Of a stretch of 29,139 bases of DNA, positions 1 to 8,249 are shown in pieces. The notes below the pieces were generated by a model that was not told where the DNA came from, ran no database searches, and saw only the letters and a program-made list of their open reading frames with translations. The stretch spans positions 1 to 29,139 of the forward strand of contig JBFKAV010000024.1 in assembly GCA_041621405.1 (NCBI GenBank). Direction: 5' to 3'. Source of the stretch: JBFKAV01 sp041621405. GTDB taxonomy: Bacteria > Pseudomonadota > Alphaproteobacteria > Rhodobacterales > Rhodobacteraceae. Within the stretch, counting starts at the first letter, position 1. The number at the start of each line of letters is the position of its first letter. The position numbers and the translations under genes were made by a program.

Positions 1-849
1 GGCGATCGAGCAGTTGCGCATCGCCTGGTATTCCTTGTCGGTCAGCGTCAGCGCCGGGGCGACGGTGATCGAGTCGCCGGTGTGCACCCCCATCGGGTCG
101 ACGTTCTCGATGGAGCAGACAATGATCGCGTTGTCCGCCTTGTCGCGGACCACCTCCATCTCGAATTCCTTCCAGCCGAGAAGAGATTCATCGACGAGGA
201 TCTGCGCGGCGGGCGAGGCCTCGAGGCCGCTCCGGCAGATCGCGGCATAGTCGTCGCGGTTGTAGGCGACGCCGCCGCCGGTGCCGCCGAGCGTGTAGGC
301 GGGACGGATGATCGCCGGGAGGCCGATGTGCTCGAGCGCCTCCATGGCTTCCGCCAGGCCGGCCTTGATGTCGAACTTGCCGGTGGCGAGCTTCGGCGCA
401 GCGACAATGGTGGCCTTGGGGTTTTCCAGGCCGATCCTGTCCATCGCCTCACGGAAGAGCTTGCGGTCCTCGGCCATCTCGATCGCCGCGCGGTTGGCGC
501 CGATCAGCTCCACCCCGAACCTGGCCAGCACGCCCATCTCGTCGAGCGCCAGCGCGGTGTTGAGACCCGTCTGCCCGCCCATGGTGGGCAGGAGCGCGTC
601 GGGGCGCTCCTCCGCGATGATCTTGGCGACGACCTCGGGCGTGATCGGCTCGATGTAGGTGGCGTCGGCGAGGCCCGGGTCGGTCATGATCGTGGCCGGG
701 TTCGAGTTCACCAGGATCACCCGGTAGCCCTCTTCGCGCAGCGCCTTGCAGGCCTGGGCGCCGGAGTAGTCGAACTCGCAAGCCTGGCCGATGACGATGG
801 GGCCGGCGCCGATGATCATGATCGACTTGATGTCGGCTCTCTTCGGCAT
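1..849 (-). CDS. carB: Carbamoyl-phosphate synthase large subunit, N-terminal part
   Basis: The minus-strand frame is open from an ATG at 847-849 to the window edge and gives 283 residues. It starts MPKRADIKSIMIIGAGPIVIG and continues with QACEFDYSGAQACKALREEG and NSNPATIMTDP, which are signature stretches of CarB. The first ATP-grasp domain follows, with RPAYTLGGTGGG. CarB makes carbamoyl phosphate from bicarbonate, ammonia (from CarA) and two ATP, feeding arginine and pyrimidine synthesis in the cytoplasm. The family is about 1,070-1,100 residues long, so roughly a quarter is present and the remainder lies beyond position 1. It is divergent from the CPBP protease gene. No carA is visible next to it. 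Confidence 0.97.
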   Translation of the reverse strand, partial: MPKRADIKSIMIIGAGPIVIGQACEFDYSGAQACKALREEGYRVILVNSNPATIMTDPGLADATYIEPITPEVVAKIIAEERPDALLPTMGGQTGLNTALALDEMGVLARFGVELIGANRAAIEMAEDRKLFREAMDRIGLENPKATIVAAPKLATGKFDIKAGLAEAMEALEHIGLPAIIRPAYTLGGTGGGVAYNRDDYAAICRSGLEASPAAQILVDESLLGWKEFEMEVVRDKADNAIIVCSIENVDPMGVHTGDSITVAPALTLTDKEYQAMRNCSIA

Positions 850-976
850 CGCCCCCGGCCCTTCGCGCAAAATTGCAGGGGTTATATCTAGCGCGACTGG
901 GGGCGCAAGTCCCGGCAGGGTGGGAATGCGGCGTCCCTCGCCTATATCGCGGAGGACGACGCGGAGGGATCGACGC

Positions 977-1642
977 ATGGCGCACCGGGCGGCTAGGTTC
1001 GAAGCGGGGCGGCTGCGGCTCTGGGCCGAGTTCCTGGGGTTTTTCGTGGCCGCGCCGCTGGCGATGGCGCTGATCCTGCCGCCCTCGGCGATGTTCCCGG
1101 TGCTGTTCGGCTTCACCGGGCTGGGCCTGGTCCTGCTGCACGTAACGCCCGGGTTCGCCTGGCACGAGCTGACCCGGGGCTGGAGCCGGATCGACTGGCG
1201 CTTCGTCGGGCTCTTCGCGGCGGCGACAGTGGCGGTGGCGGCGGCCGTGGTGGCGACCACGGCGCCGGCGGACGCCTTCGGGCTCCTGCGCGCCAATCCG
1301 GCGATGATGGCGGCGATCGCGGCGCTCTATCCGTTTCTCTCGGCCTTGCCGCAGGAGATCGTCTACCGGCCGCTGTTCTTCCGCCGCTACGGCCCGATCC
1401 TGCCGCGGCTCACCCCCGCAATCTGGCTCAACGCGGCGCTGTTCTCGCTGGCGCACCTGATGTACTGGAGCTGGATCGTGACGGCGATGACCTTCTCGGG
1501 CGGGCTCGCCTTCGCCTGGGCCTACGAGGCCAGACGCAACTTCCCGATGGCGGTAGTGCTGCACGCCGTGGCCGGTGTGATCGTCTTTCTCCTGGGCCTC
1601 GGAGTGTTCTTCTATTCCGGCAACGTGCGGCGACCGTTCTGA
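977..1642 (+). CDS. CPBP family intramembrane metalloprotease
   Basis: This 221-residue polytopic membrane protein has about six hydrophobic segments. I chose the ATG at 977 because GGAGGG lies 8 nt upstream; an open frame reaches further 5' but runs into the carB promoter region. CPBP (CAAX protease/bacteriocin-processing) motifs are visible. Motif 1 is QEIVYR at residues 126-131, where the family normally has EExxxR, so the first Glu is Gln here. Motif 2 is FSLAH, with H160. Motif 3 is the C-terminal VVLHAVAG, with H196. Bacterial members are membrane proteases or scaffold-like proteins, usually of unknown substrate. The gene is monocistronic between divergent carB and convergent cfa. The family call is firm; activity is uncertain because of the Gln. 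Confidence 0.85.
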   Translation: MAHRAARFEAGRLRLWAEFLGFFVAAPLAMALILPPSAMFPVLFGFTGLGLVLLHVTPGFAWHELTRGWSRIDWRFVGLFAAATVAVAAAVVATTAPADAFGLLRANPAMMAAIAALYPFLSALPQEIVYRPLFFRRYGPILPRLTPAIWLNAALFSLAHLMYWSWIVTAMTFSGGLAFAWAYEARRNFPMAVVLHAVAGVIVFLLGLGVFFYSGNVRRPF

Positions 1643-1697
1643 GGGCCGACTTGGCAGATAGCAGAATTTCCCGTGAAGTTTGCGCTTCTGTGGATGA

Positions 1698-1711
1698 TCT
1701 CTTGCAAGAGA
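1698..1711. repeat. 14-bp perfect palindrome between convergent genes
   Basis: TCTCTTGCAAGAGA is a perfect inverted repeat in the 140-nt gap between the ends of the CPBP gene and cfa. It is nested inside a wider imperfect inverted repeat (ATTTCCCG at 1666-1673 and CGGGAAAT at 1721-1728). The arrangement could fold as a bidirectional terminator, though no T-run follows. A protein-binding site is also possible. Confidence 0.4.
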
Positions 1712-1782
1712 ATCTCTGTGCGGGAAATCTTCTCACTGCGGCTCGCCCAAAGCGGGAGTAGTTCTCGCGGAGGTTGTGCCGC

Positions 1783-3009
1783 TCACTCGGCCGCGTGGGA
1801 GACGCGCGCCCCGTGCTCGGACGGGTAGAGGTAATCCCGTGTGAGCGGCACCGCCTCCTGCTTCTTCGAGAGCTGGAGCTGGAACACGACCTGGCGGTTG
1901 AGCCGGAAGGTGAGTTCCGAGGCGATGAGGTAGTAGCGCCACATCCGGCAGAAGCGCTCGTCGAAGAGCGCGCGGGCCTTGTCCTGCCGCGCCACGAAGC
2001 GGTCGTGCCAGTGCCTGAGCGTCTCGGCGTAGTGCAGCCGCCAGACCTCGATGTCGTCGGTGACGAGATCCTCCTTCTCCACCGCCGTCATCACCTCGGA
2101 AAGCGCGGGGACGTAGCCGCCGGGGAAGATGTACTTGTCGATCCAGGGGCTGGTGACGCCCGGCGGCGTCGAGCGGCCGATGGTGTGAATGAGCGCCACG
2201 CCGTCCGCCGTGAGAAGCTCGCGGACCTTGGCGAAGTACTCGCGGTAGTGCGGCACGCCGACGTGCTCGAACATGCCGACCGAGACGACGCGGTCGAAGG
2301 GGCCTTCGACGGCGCGGTAGTCCATCAGGTGAAATTCCACCCGGTCCTCGAGCCGGGCCTTCTTCGCCCGCGCGCGGGCGAGCTTGAGCTGTTCTTCGGA
2401 GAGGGTGACGCCGACCATCTTCGCGCCGTAGTCGCGCGCCAGCGTCAGCGCCATGCCGCCCCAGCCGCAGCCGATGTCGAGCACGCGCATCCCGCGCTCG
2501 ATCAGGAGCTTGCCGGCGATGTGGTGCTTCTTGGCGATCTGCGCCTCCTCGAGGCTCATGCCGGGATCGCGGAAGTAGGCGCAGGAATATTGCCGGTCGG
2601 CGTCGAGGAAGAGGTCGTAGAGCTTGCCCGAAAGGTCGTAGTGATGCGCCACGTTGCGCCGCGCCCGCGGCGCGGGGTTCCATTGCCGGGCGATGCGGAG
2701 CGCCGTGCGGAGCGTCTTCATCGGCCGCTGCCAGAGCGGCATGCCCTGGCGGGAATTGGCGATGGCGAAGGCCATGAAGGCTTTCAGGTCGTCGCCCTCG
2801 ATCTGCAGCGTGCCATCCATGTAGCCTTCGCCCAGCGCCAGCTCGGGCGAGAGGCAGAGCCGGCGCGGCAGCGAAGGATCGATGAGCTTGACCGAGAATT
2901 CTGGGCTGCCTTGGCCGAAGCGCACCACCCGGCCGGCGGGCAATGTCAACACAAGCGTTCCGTGCCGGATCAAGCGGCGAAGGAAGCTTTCCAGAGCAAG
3001 GTCCCACAT
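1783..3009 (-). CDS. cfa: Cyclopropane-fatty-acyl-phospholipid synthase
   Basis: This 408-residue cytoplasmic or membrane-associated SAM-dependent methyltransferase converts unsaturated acyl chains of phospholipids to cyclopropane chains. Family landmarks are all present: QYSCAYF at 140-146, the SAM-binding VLDIGCGWGG at 176-185, MFEHVG at 246-251 with E248, HTIG at 275-278 and YIFPGG at 293-298. The N-terminal 100 residues match the small lipid-binding domain of Cfa. The start is fixed by GGAGGTG immediately upstream (spacing about 4 nt). The length is normal for the family (about 380-420). A GGAAC-N16-GTT element lies 132 nt upstream, so induction under general stress or in stationary phase is plausible, as is common for cfa genes. 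Confidence 0.96.
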   Translation of the reverse strand: MWDLALESFLRRLIRHGTLVLTLPAGRVVRFGQGSPEFSVKLIDPSLPRRLCLSPELALGEGYMDGTLQIEGDDLKAFMAFAIANSRQGMPLWQRPMKTLRTALRIARQWNPAPRARRNVAHHYDLSGKLYDLFLDADRQYSCAYFRDPGMSLEEAQIAKKHHIAGKLLIERGMRVLDIGCGWGGMALTLARDYGAKMVGVTLSEEQLKLARARAKKARLEDRVEFHLMDYRAVEGPFDRVVSVGMFEHVGVPHYREYFAKVRELLTADGVALIHTIGRSTPPGVTSPWIDKYIFPGGYVPALSEVMTAVEKEDLVTDDIEVWRLHYAETLRHWHDRFVARQDKARALFDERFCRMWRYYLIASELTFRLNRQVVFQLQLSKKQEAVPLTRDYLYPSEHGARVSHAAE

Positions 3010-3140
3010 GCATCACCTCCGATGCGGCCCCCACGACCGCGCGATGGCTTTGCCCCTCGTCCGACGAGGCGCGGGCGGGCGGCCCGGCCCCTGAAGCGTG
3101 GCTGATTTTTGCGCGAAGGGGATGATTCGTAAAGATTTTC

Positions 3141-3164
3141 AACCTGAATTGACCGAGAAGTTCC
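3141..3164 (-). promoter_or_regulatory. Putative EcfG (general stress sigma factor) promoter of cfa
   Basis: Read on the minus strand, GGAAC (3164-3160) is followed by exactly 16 nt and then GTT (3143-3141). This fits the alphaproteobacterial EcfG consensus GGAAC-N16-17-cGTT except for G instead of C before GTT. It points at cfa and would give a 5' leader of about 125 nt. The assignment rests on the motif and its position only. Confidence 0.5.
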
Positions 3165-3288
3165 CGCTTTGGGGCGGATTCTTGCCGGTTCCACGCTATT
3201 GGCGGGCCGCGGCGCTGCTGTCGCATCCGGCGCCGGAATGCCGCTTCGACGGCTTGACTCGCGGCAGACGCGCGGCAAGAAGGGGTCG

Positions 3289-3475
3289 ATCTCGGTCCGG
3301 GCGGCCCATGCCCCCGGTGAATAGGGAACGACGGTGCGGGCGCTAAGCGCTCAAGGCCGTGGCTGCCCCCGCAACTGTAAGCGGCGAGCGGCGTTCGCGG
3401 ATGCCACTGGGGAGTGCCCCGGGAAGGCCGGACGCCCGCATTGACCCGCAAGCCAGGAGACCTGCCGGGAAGATC
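3289..3475 (+). ncRNA. Cobalamin riboswitch
   Basis: The leader of the cobalamin uptake operon contains the conserved blocks of an adenosylcobalamin-type aptamer in order. These are GGTGAATAGGGAA near 3317-3329, the CTGCCCCCGCAACTGTAAGC core at 3363-3382, GCCACTG near 3403-3409 with GGGAAGGC at 3421-3428, and the B12 box GCAAGCCAGGAGACCTGCC at about 3448-3466. Outer helix boundaries are approximate. The switch lowers expression of uptake genes when cobalamin is abundant. It sits about 145 nt before the receptor start codon, on the same strand. Confidence 0.95.
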
Positions 3476-3582
3476 ACCCAGTCCGGGCGCGAGGGGCGCC
3501 GGGGCGGCGGGCCTATCCCCGTAGTGGTGACGGATCACCGTCTGCGGCGGGGTCTTTCCCCTTCCAAAGGCAAGAGAGCACC

Positions 3583-3602
3583 GCGGGCCGGATTGTGCCC
3601 GC
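3583..3602 (+). promoter_or_regulatory. Hairpin before the btuB ribosome binding site, possible riboswitch expression platform
   Basis: GCGGGC (3583-3588) can pair with GCCCGC (3597-3602) around an 8-nt loop. The hairpin ends 8 nt before the GGGGA that precedes the btuB ATG at 3621. No T-run follows, so control at translation initiation is more likely than termination. This is inferred from position and pairing. Confidence 0.4.
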
Positions 3603-3620
3603 ACCGGGTTGGGGACTGGA

Positions 3621-5471
3621 ATGATACGGACATTTGTTTCGGCGGCCGCGATCGGCGCCGTGCTGGCGCCGGGGGCTGGGCGGGCGCAGGACGTGATCGA
3701 GCTGGCAGAGATCGTCGTGATCGCGAACCTCGTGGAGACGGAGCTTGACGCCACGGGGGCGAGCGTGGCGGTCCTGACCGAGGAGGAAATCGAGGCGTCC
3801 GGCGAGGTGGAGCTCGTCGACCTCTTGAACCGGCTTCCGGGGGTCAGCGCCACTCAGGCCGGGCCGATGGGCGGCTCGGCAAACCTGCGCATCCGCGGCG
3901 CCGACGCGCGCTACATTGCCGTCTACATCGATGGCATCCGGGTGGGCGACCCTTCCCTGGTGCAAACGCAGTTCGAGTTCGGCGGCCTCAGCGTCGCCGA
4001 CATCGCGCGGGTAGAACTCTTGCGCGGCTCGCAATCGGCGCTCTACGGCGGACCGGCGGTGGGGGGCGTGATCTCGATCACCACCCGGCGGGCGACCGAG
4101 CCCGGCATGCGGCAGCGCCTCGATTTCGAGGCCGGCAGCTACGGCACCGTGAGCGGCAGCTACGGGCTGAGCATGGAGGGCGAACGGGGCGGCGTGGCGC
4201 TGACCCTTTCCCATGCCCGCTCGGACGGGTTTTCGGCGGCCGACGAGAATGACGGCAACACCGAGGCGGACGGGTTCCGTGCCACGCGGCTGAGCTTTTC
4301 CGGCGAGCACCGGCTGAACGACATGCTGACGCTGGGGGCGGCGGCCTTCCTTCAGGTCTCGGAGACCGAGTTCGACGGCTTCGACGCGACCTTCACCCTG
4401 ACCGACCTGCCCAACGTCTCGGACCGCACCGAGACCGGCCTCAGGCTCTATGCCAAGCTGGATGCAGGGCGAACAGAGCATCTCTTCGATCTCTCGGGCT
4501 ACCGGGTCGACCGGGAGACGACCGACGAGGCCGGGGTCTCGGATTTCCGCGGCCAGCGGCTGGGCTTTGCCTGGCAGGCGATCACCGAGGTCTCGCCGGC
4601 GCTCAGGCTGGTCTACGGCCTGGACGCTGCCGAGGAGCGTGCGCGCTACGACGCGCTGCCCTCGGGCGAGGAGACGACGCGGATTGCCGGCGCCTTCGCC
4701 CAGGTGCTCTGGGAGGCCTCGGACCGGCTCGACATCTCGGCCTCCGCGCGCTTCGACCACTATTCGAGCTTCGGCGGCTTCACTTCGGCGCGACTAGCCG
4801 CGGCCTACCGCGCAGATGACACGCTGACGCTGCGCGCGGCCGTGGCGCGGGGCTTCCGTGCGCCCTCGATCGACGAGCGCTTCGGCGACTACCCGGCGTT
4901 CTTCTTCGTCGGCAACCCGAACCTCACGCCGGAGGAGAGCCTGAGCTACGAGCTGGGCGTGGAGAAGAAACTCGCCGGGGGCGCGCGGCTGTCGGCCACG
5001 CTGTTCGCGCTCGAGATCGACAACCTGATCACCTTCGACGCCTCGGTGGCGCCGAACTCGCTGGAGAACGTGCCGGGCGTTTCGACCCGGCGCGGCGTGG
5101 AGCTGGCGGCCAGCCTGCCGGTCGGCGACCGGGTCGCCCTCGACGTCGCCTATGCCTACACGGATGCGCGCCGTCCCTCGGGCGCGCGCATCGACCTAGT
5201 GCCGATGCACGAGGCGAGCTTGGGCCTGACTGCCGAGCTTGGCGAGCGGCTGACCGGGCGGGTCGCGGCGCAGTACCGGGAGGGCGTTGTCGAGTTCGGC
5301 GTGCCTCATCCCTCCTACGCCGTGGTCAATGTCGGCTTCGACTACGCGCTGACCGAGGACACCGATCTGAGCCTTAGGGTCGAAAACCTGTTCGACAAGG
5401 AGTATCAGTCGGTATTGGGCTATGGCACTTCCGACCGGGCCTTCTATGCAGGCCTTCGCACGCGTTTCTAG
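3621..5471 (+). CDS. btuB: TonB-dependent outer-membrane cobalamin receptor
   Basis: The product is 616 residues. I prefer the ATG at 3621 over a TTG 12 nt upstream, because it begins a clean signal peptide (MIRTFVSAAAIGAVLAPGAG, then RAQD) and GGGGA lies 5 nt before it. A TonB-box-like EIVVIA is near residues 29-34. A plug domain follows with LVDLLNRLPGVSATQ, LRIRGADARYIAVYIDG and VELLRGSQSALYGGPAVGGV. The rest is a 22-stranded-type barrel that includes LRAAVARGFRAPSIDERF and ends in a C-terminal Phe (GLRTRF), as outer-membrane barrels do. It imports cobalamin using TonB-ExbBD energy. The cobalamin riboswitch upstream and btuFCD downstream support the substrate. Confidence 0.93.
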   Translation: MIRTFVSAAAIGAVLAPGAGRAQDVIELAEIVVIANLVETELDATGASVAVLTEEEIEASGEVELVDLLNRLPGVSATQAGPMGGSANLRIRGADARYIAVYIDGIRVGDPSLVQTQFEFGGLSVADIARVELLRGSQSALYGGPAVGGVISITTRRATEPGMRQRLDFEAGSYGTVSGSYGLSMEGERGGVALTLSHARSDGFSAADENDGNTEADGFRATRLSFSGEHRLNDMLTLGAAAFLQVSETEFDGFDATFTLTDLPNVSDRTETGLRLYAKLDAGRTEHLFDLSGYRVDRETTDEAGVSDFRGQRLGFAWQAITEVSPALRLVYGLDAAEERARYDALPSGEETTRIAGAFAQVLWEASDRLDISASARFDHYSSFGGFTSARLAAAYRADDTLTLRAAVARGFRAPSIDERFGDYPAFFFVGNPNLTPEESLSYELGVEKKLAGGARLSATLFALEIDNLITFDASVAPNSLENVPGVSTRRGVELAASLPVGDRVALDVAYAYTDARRPSGARIDLVPMHEASLGLTAELGERLTGRVAAQYREGVVEFGVPHPSYAVVNVGFDYALTEDTDLSLRVENLFDKEYQSVLGYGTSDRAFYAGLRTRF

Positions 5472-6276
5472 GGCGGCGCTGGCCGCCGTCCTGCTCCTCG
5501 GCTCGGGCGGGCCGGTCCCGGCCGGGGAGGTGCCTGCGCGGGTCGTCTCGCTCAACCTCTGCACCGACCAGCTGGCGATGCTGCTCGCCGCGCCGGGGCA
5601 GCTCGTGGCCGTGTCGCACCTGGCGCGCGATCCCCTGTCCTCGCCAATGGCCGTGGAGGCGATGGCCTACCCGATCACCCGGGGGCAGGCGGAGGAGGTC
5701 TTCCTGCTGCGCCCCGACCTGGTGCTGGCCGGCACCTACACCACGCGGGCGACGGTGGAGCTCTTGCGGCGGCTCGGGGTCCGGGTCGAGGAGTTCGCGC
5801 CGCCGGCCGCCCTTACCGACGTGGGTGTGCAGATGCGGGCCGTGGGCGCGGCTCTTGGCCGGGCCGAGGAAGGCGCGCGCATGGCCGAGGCGTTCGAGGC
5901 GCGGCTTGCCACTCTCCGCGCCGAGCCGGGGCCGCGGGCGGCGCTTTACGACGCGGGCGGCTATACCGGCGGCGAGCATACCCTTGCCGGCGAGATTCTG
6001 GCGGCTGCTGGGTTCCGCAACGTGGCGAGCGAGGTCGGGCTGGAGGCGGGGGGCTTCCTGCCGCTCGAGCCTCTGCTGCTGGCCCAGCCCGACGCCGTGG
6101 TGACCGGCGAGGTCTATCCCGGCGCCTCGCGGGCCGAGGAGATCCTTTCGCACCCCGCGCTTGCGAGCCTCACCCGGGCGGGCGCGGTGAGCGATGCCGA
6201 CTGGGTCTGCGGCACGCCGCACGTGCTCGACGCCATCGCCCGGCTCGGCGCGGCGCGGGAGGCGCTTGCGGAATGA
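5446..6276 (+). CDS. btuF: Periplasmic cobalamin-binding protein of the ABC importer
   Basis: The product is 276 residues and overlaps the end of btuB by 26 nt. The ATG at 5446 gives a normal signal peptide (MQAFARVSRAALAAVLLLGS, cleavage near PAGEV); the in-frame ATG at 5422 would add eight residues and is less likely. The sequence begins VVSLNLCTDQLAMLL and shows ITRGQAEEVFLLRPDLVLAG and a C-terminal W-C-G-T segment, typical of cluster A-III (BtuF/FecB-like) binding proteins with two lobes joined by a long helix. It hands cobalamin to the membrane permease. The substrate call rests on the riboswitch-btuB context; by sequence alone it could also be a siderophore-binding protein. Confidence 0.88.
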   Translation: MQAFARVSRAALAAVLLLGSGGPVPAGEVPARVVSLNLCTDQLAMLLAAPGQLVAVSHLARDPLSSPMAVEAMAYPITRGQAEEVFLLRPDLVLAGTYTTRATVELLRRLGVRVEEFAPPAALTDVGVQMRAVGAALGRAEEGARMAEAFEARLATLRAEPGPRAALYDAGGYTGGEHTLAGEILAAAGFRNVASEVGLEAGGFLPLEPLLLAQPDAVVTGEVYPGASRAEEILSHPALASLTRAGAVSDADWVCGTPHVLDAIARLGAAREALAE

Positions 6277-7265
6277 GCCGCAAGCTCGGCATTGCGCTCG
6301 GCGCTCTGGTGCTCCTGCTGTTCGCGGGCTCGCTGCTGATCGGTCCGGCGGCGCTGGGCCTCGGCGAGAGCCTGGCCGCGCTGGTCCGCGGCGGGGCGGA
6401 GCGCGACGCGGTGGCGCTGGTCATGCAGGAGGTGCGGCTGCCGCGTGCGCTCCTGGGGCTGATGACCGGGGCGTCGCTGGGGCTTGCCGGGGCGGCGATG
6501 CAGGGGTTCCTGAGAAACCCCCTGGCCGAGCCCGGGCTGATCGGCACTTCGGCCTCGGCGGCGCTGGGCGCGGTGATCGCGCTGCAGACCGGGATCGCGT
6601 CCCTGCACCTCCTGGCGCTGCCCGGGGCGGCGCTCCTCGGCGCGCTCGTCTCGGTCGGGCTGATCCTCGCCATCGCCGGCCCGCGCGGCGGGGCGCTGGC
6701 GCTGATCCTGGCCGGGATCGCGCTTTCGGCGCTGGCCGGCGCGCTGACGGCATTGGTCCTCAACCTCTCGCCCAATCCCTTCGCCGCCGCCGAGATCGTG
6801 TTCTGGATGCTGGGCTCGCTGACCGACCGCTCTATGGTCCACGTCGGCGTCGCCGCGCCCTTCGTTCTGGCGGGCGGCGCAGTCCTGATCTCGCTCGGGC
6901 GCGGGCTCGACGCGCTGACGCTCGGCGAGGACGCGGCGGCGGCGCTGGGGGTGAACCTCGCGCGGCTGAGGCTGCTGGTGATCCTTGGCGCGGCGGCGCT
7001 TGTCGGCGGCGTGACGGCGGTGGCGGGCGCGATCGGCTTCGTCGGGCTGGTGGTACCGCATGTGCTCCGCCCCTTCGTCGGCGCCCGGCCCTCGGCCCTG
7101 CTGCCGGCGTCGGCCCTGGGCGGTGCGGCGATGGTGCTGGCGGCCGACATCGCGGTGCGCCTCATCGCGCCCGACCGCGACCTCAAGCTCGGCGTGCTGA
7201 CGGCGATGATTGGGGCGCCGTTCTTCCTGCACCTGATCTGGCGCCTCAGGAGGCAGCTCGCATGA
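6273..7265 (+). CDS. btuC: FecCD/BtuC-family ABC transporter permease
   Basis: The product is 330 residues, about ten membrane helices. The ATG overlaps the btuF stop (ATGA), indicating translational coupling. The family signature RLPRALLGLMTGASLGLAG, followed by AAMQGFLRNPLAEPGLIGTS, is near residues 55-93, and GAIGFVGLVVPHVLRP is near 252-267. It forms the membrane channel of the cobalamin importer as a dimer with the ATPase. The length equals that of E. coli BtuC (about 326). Confidence 0.93.
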   Translation: MSRKLGIALGALVLLLFAGSLLIGPAALGLGESLAALVRGGAERDAVALVMQEVRLPRALLGLMTGASLGLAGAAMQGFLRNPLAEPGLIGTSASAALGAVIALQTGIASLHLLALPGAALLGALVSVGLILAIAGPRGGALALILAGIALSALAGALTALVLNLSPNPFAAAEIVFWMLGSLTDRSMVHVGVAAPFVLAGGAVLISLGRGLDALTLGEDAAAALGVNLARLRLLVILGAAALVGGVTAVAGAIGFVGLVVPHVLRPFVGARPSALLPASALGGAAMVLAADIAVRLIAPDRDLKLGVLTAMIGAPFFLHLIWRLRRQLA

Positions 7266-8026
7266 CGCTCATGGCGCTCGACACGATCGCGGTCAGCCGT
7301 GGCCGCCGTCCGGTGCTGGGCGGGGTGACGCTGGCCGTCGAGGAGGGCGAGCTCGTCGGCCTGATCGGGCCGAACGGGGCGGGCAAGACGACGCTGCTGC
7401 GCGCCGCGATGGGCCTTCTGCACTGCGCCGGGCATTCCAGTCTCGCCGACCTCGCCCCCCGCGCCCGCGCCCATGCGGCGGCCTTCCTGCCACAGGCGCG
7501 CGAGGTGGCCTGGCCGGTCTCGGTGGAGGTGCTGGTGGCGCTGGGCCGGAGCCCGCATCTGGGCGCGGGAGGCATTGGCGAGGCCGACCGGGCGGCGGTG
7601 GCCCGCGCGATGGCGCGGATGCAGGTCGCGCACCTGGCCTCCCGGCCGGCGACCGAGCTCTCGGGAGGCGAGCTCGCGCGGGTGCTGATCGCCCGGGTGC
7701 TGGCGCAGGAGACGCCGCTGGTCCTGGCCGACGAGCCGACGGCGGGGCTCGACCCGGCGGCGCAGATCGCCACGATGGAGGTCTTCGGCGCGCTGGCGGC
7801 CGAGGGCAAGGGCGTCCTGGTTGCGCTGCACGACCTCGGCCTCGCGGCGCGGCACTGCACGCGGCTCGTCGCGCTATCGGCCGGGCGAGTCGCGGCCGAG
7901 GGGCAGCCCGAGGCCGTGCTCGCGCCGGAGGTTCTGGCCGAGGTCTTCGGCATCGCGGCGCATTTCGAGGCCGGCCCCGAGGGTCCGGTGTTCCAGCCTT
8001 TACGCGTTCTTCACGATAATCGCTGA
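7262..8026 (+). CDS. btuD: ABC transporter ATP-binding protein of the cobalamin importer
   Basis: The product is 254 residues. The ATG at 7262 overlaps the permease stop by 4 nt. It has the Walker A GPNGAGKTT at 36-44, the Q-loop Gln at 78, the signature LSGGE at 133-137, the Walker B VLADEP at 154-159 and the switch His at 190 (VALHDLGLA). The region after Walker A is somewhat shortened compared with FecE-type ATPases. It energises the btuFC importer and ends the operon; the next gene starts 223 nt later. A longer open frame reaches far into the permease gene but is only an out-of-frame extension. Confidence 0.93.
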   Translation: MTLMALDTIAVSRGRRPVLGGVTLAVEEGELVGLIGPNGAGKTTLLRAAMGLLHCAGHSSLADLAPRARAHAAAFLPQAREVAWPVSVEVLVALGRSPHLGAGGIGEADRAAVARAMARMQVAHLASRPATELSGGELARVLIARVLAQETPLVLADEPTAGLDPAAQIATMEVFGALAAEGKGVLVALHDLGLAARHCTRLVALSAGRVAAEGQPEAVLAPEVLAEVFGIAAHFEAGPEGPVFQPLRVLHDNR

Positions 8027-8249
8027 GGTTCGGCGGGATCGCGCCCGGGGCGCGGCCGCGGGGCGGCGGTTTGTCGCCCAGGCGCGATCCGGCACGTTGA
8101 CACTCGGGCGCCTTCTCCGCGACTTGGCGCCTTCGATTGAGCCGACGGCGCGTCGGGGACGGCGCGGCAACGCGCGGAGGCGCCGGAGGCAGTGGGCCGG
8201 AACGGCCGGAGTGTGGCGGGCGCCGTCACTGAACGGGGACAGTTGATCC

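Noticed and set aside
3098..3748. Short open frames across the btuB leader
   Set aside because: They overlap the cobalamin aptamer and the start of btuB and lack plausible ribosome binding sites.
1733..3853. Long open frame antisense to cfa and the riboswitch region
   Set aside because: It is out of frame with cfa, whose motifs are complete on the same DNA, and its translation is Arg/Pro/Ala-rich without any domain, as usual for high-GC shadow frames.
8097..8102. TTGACA as a -35 box before the exported protein
   Set aside because: No acceptable -10 element is found 16-18 nt downstream.
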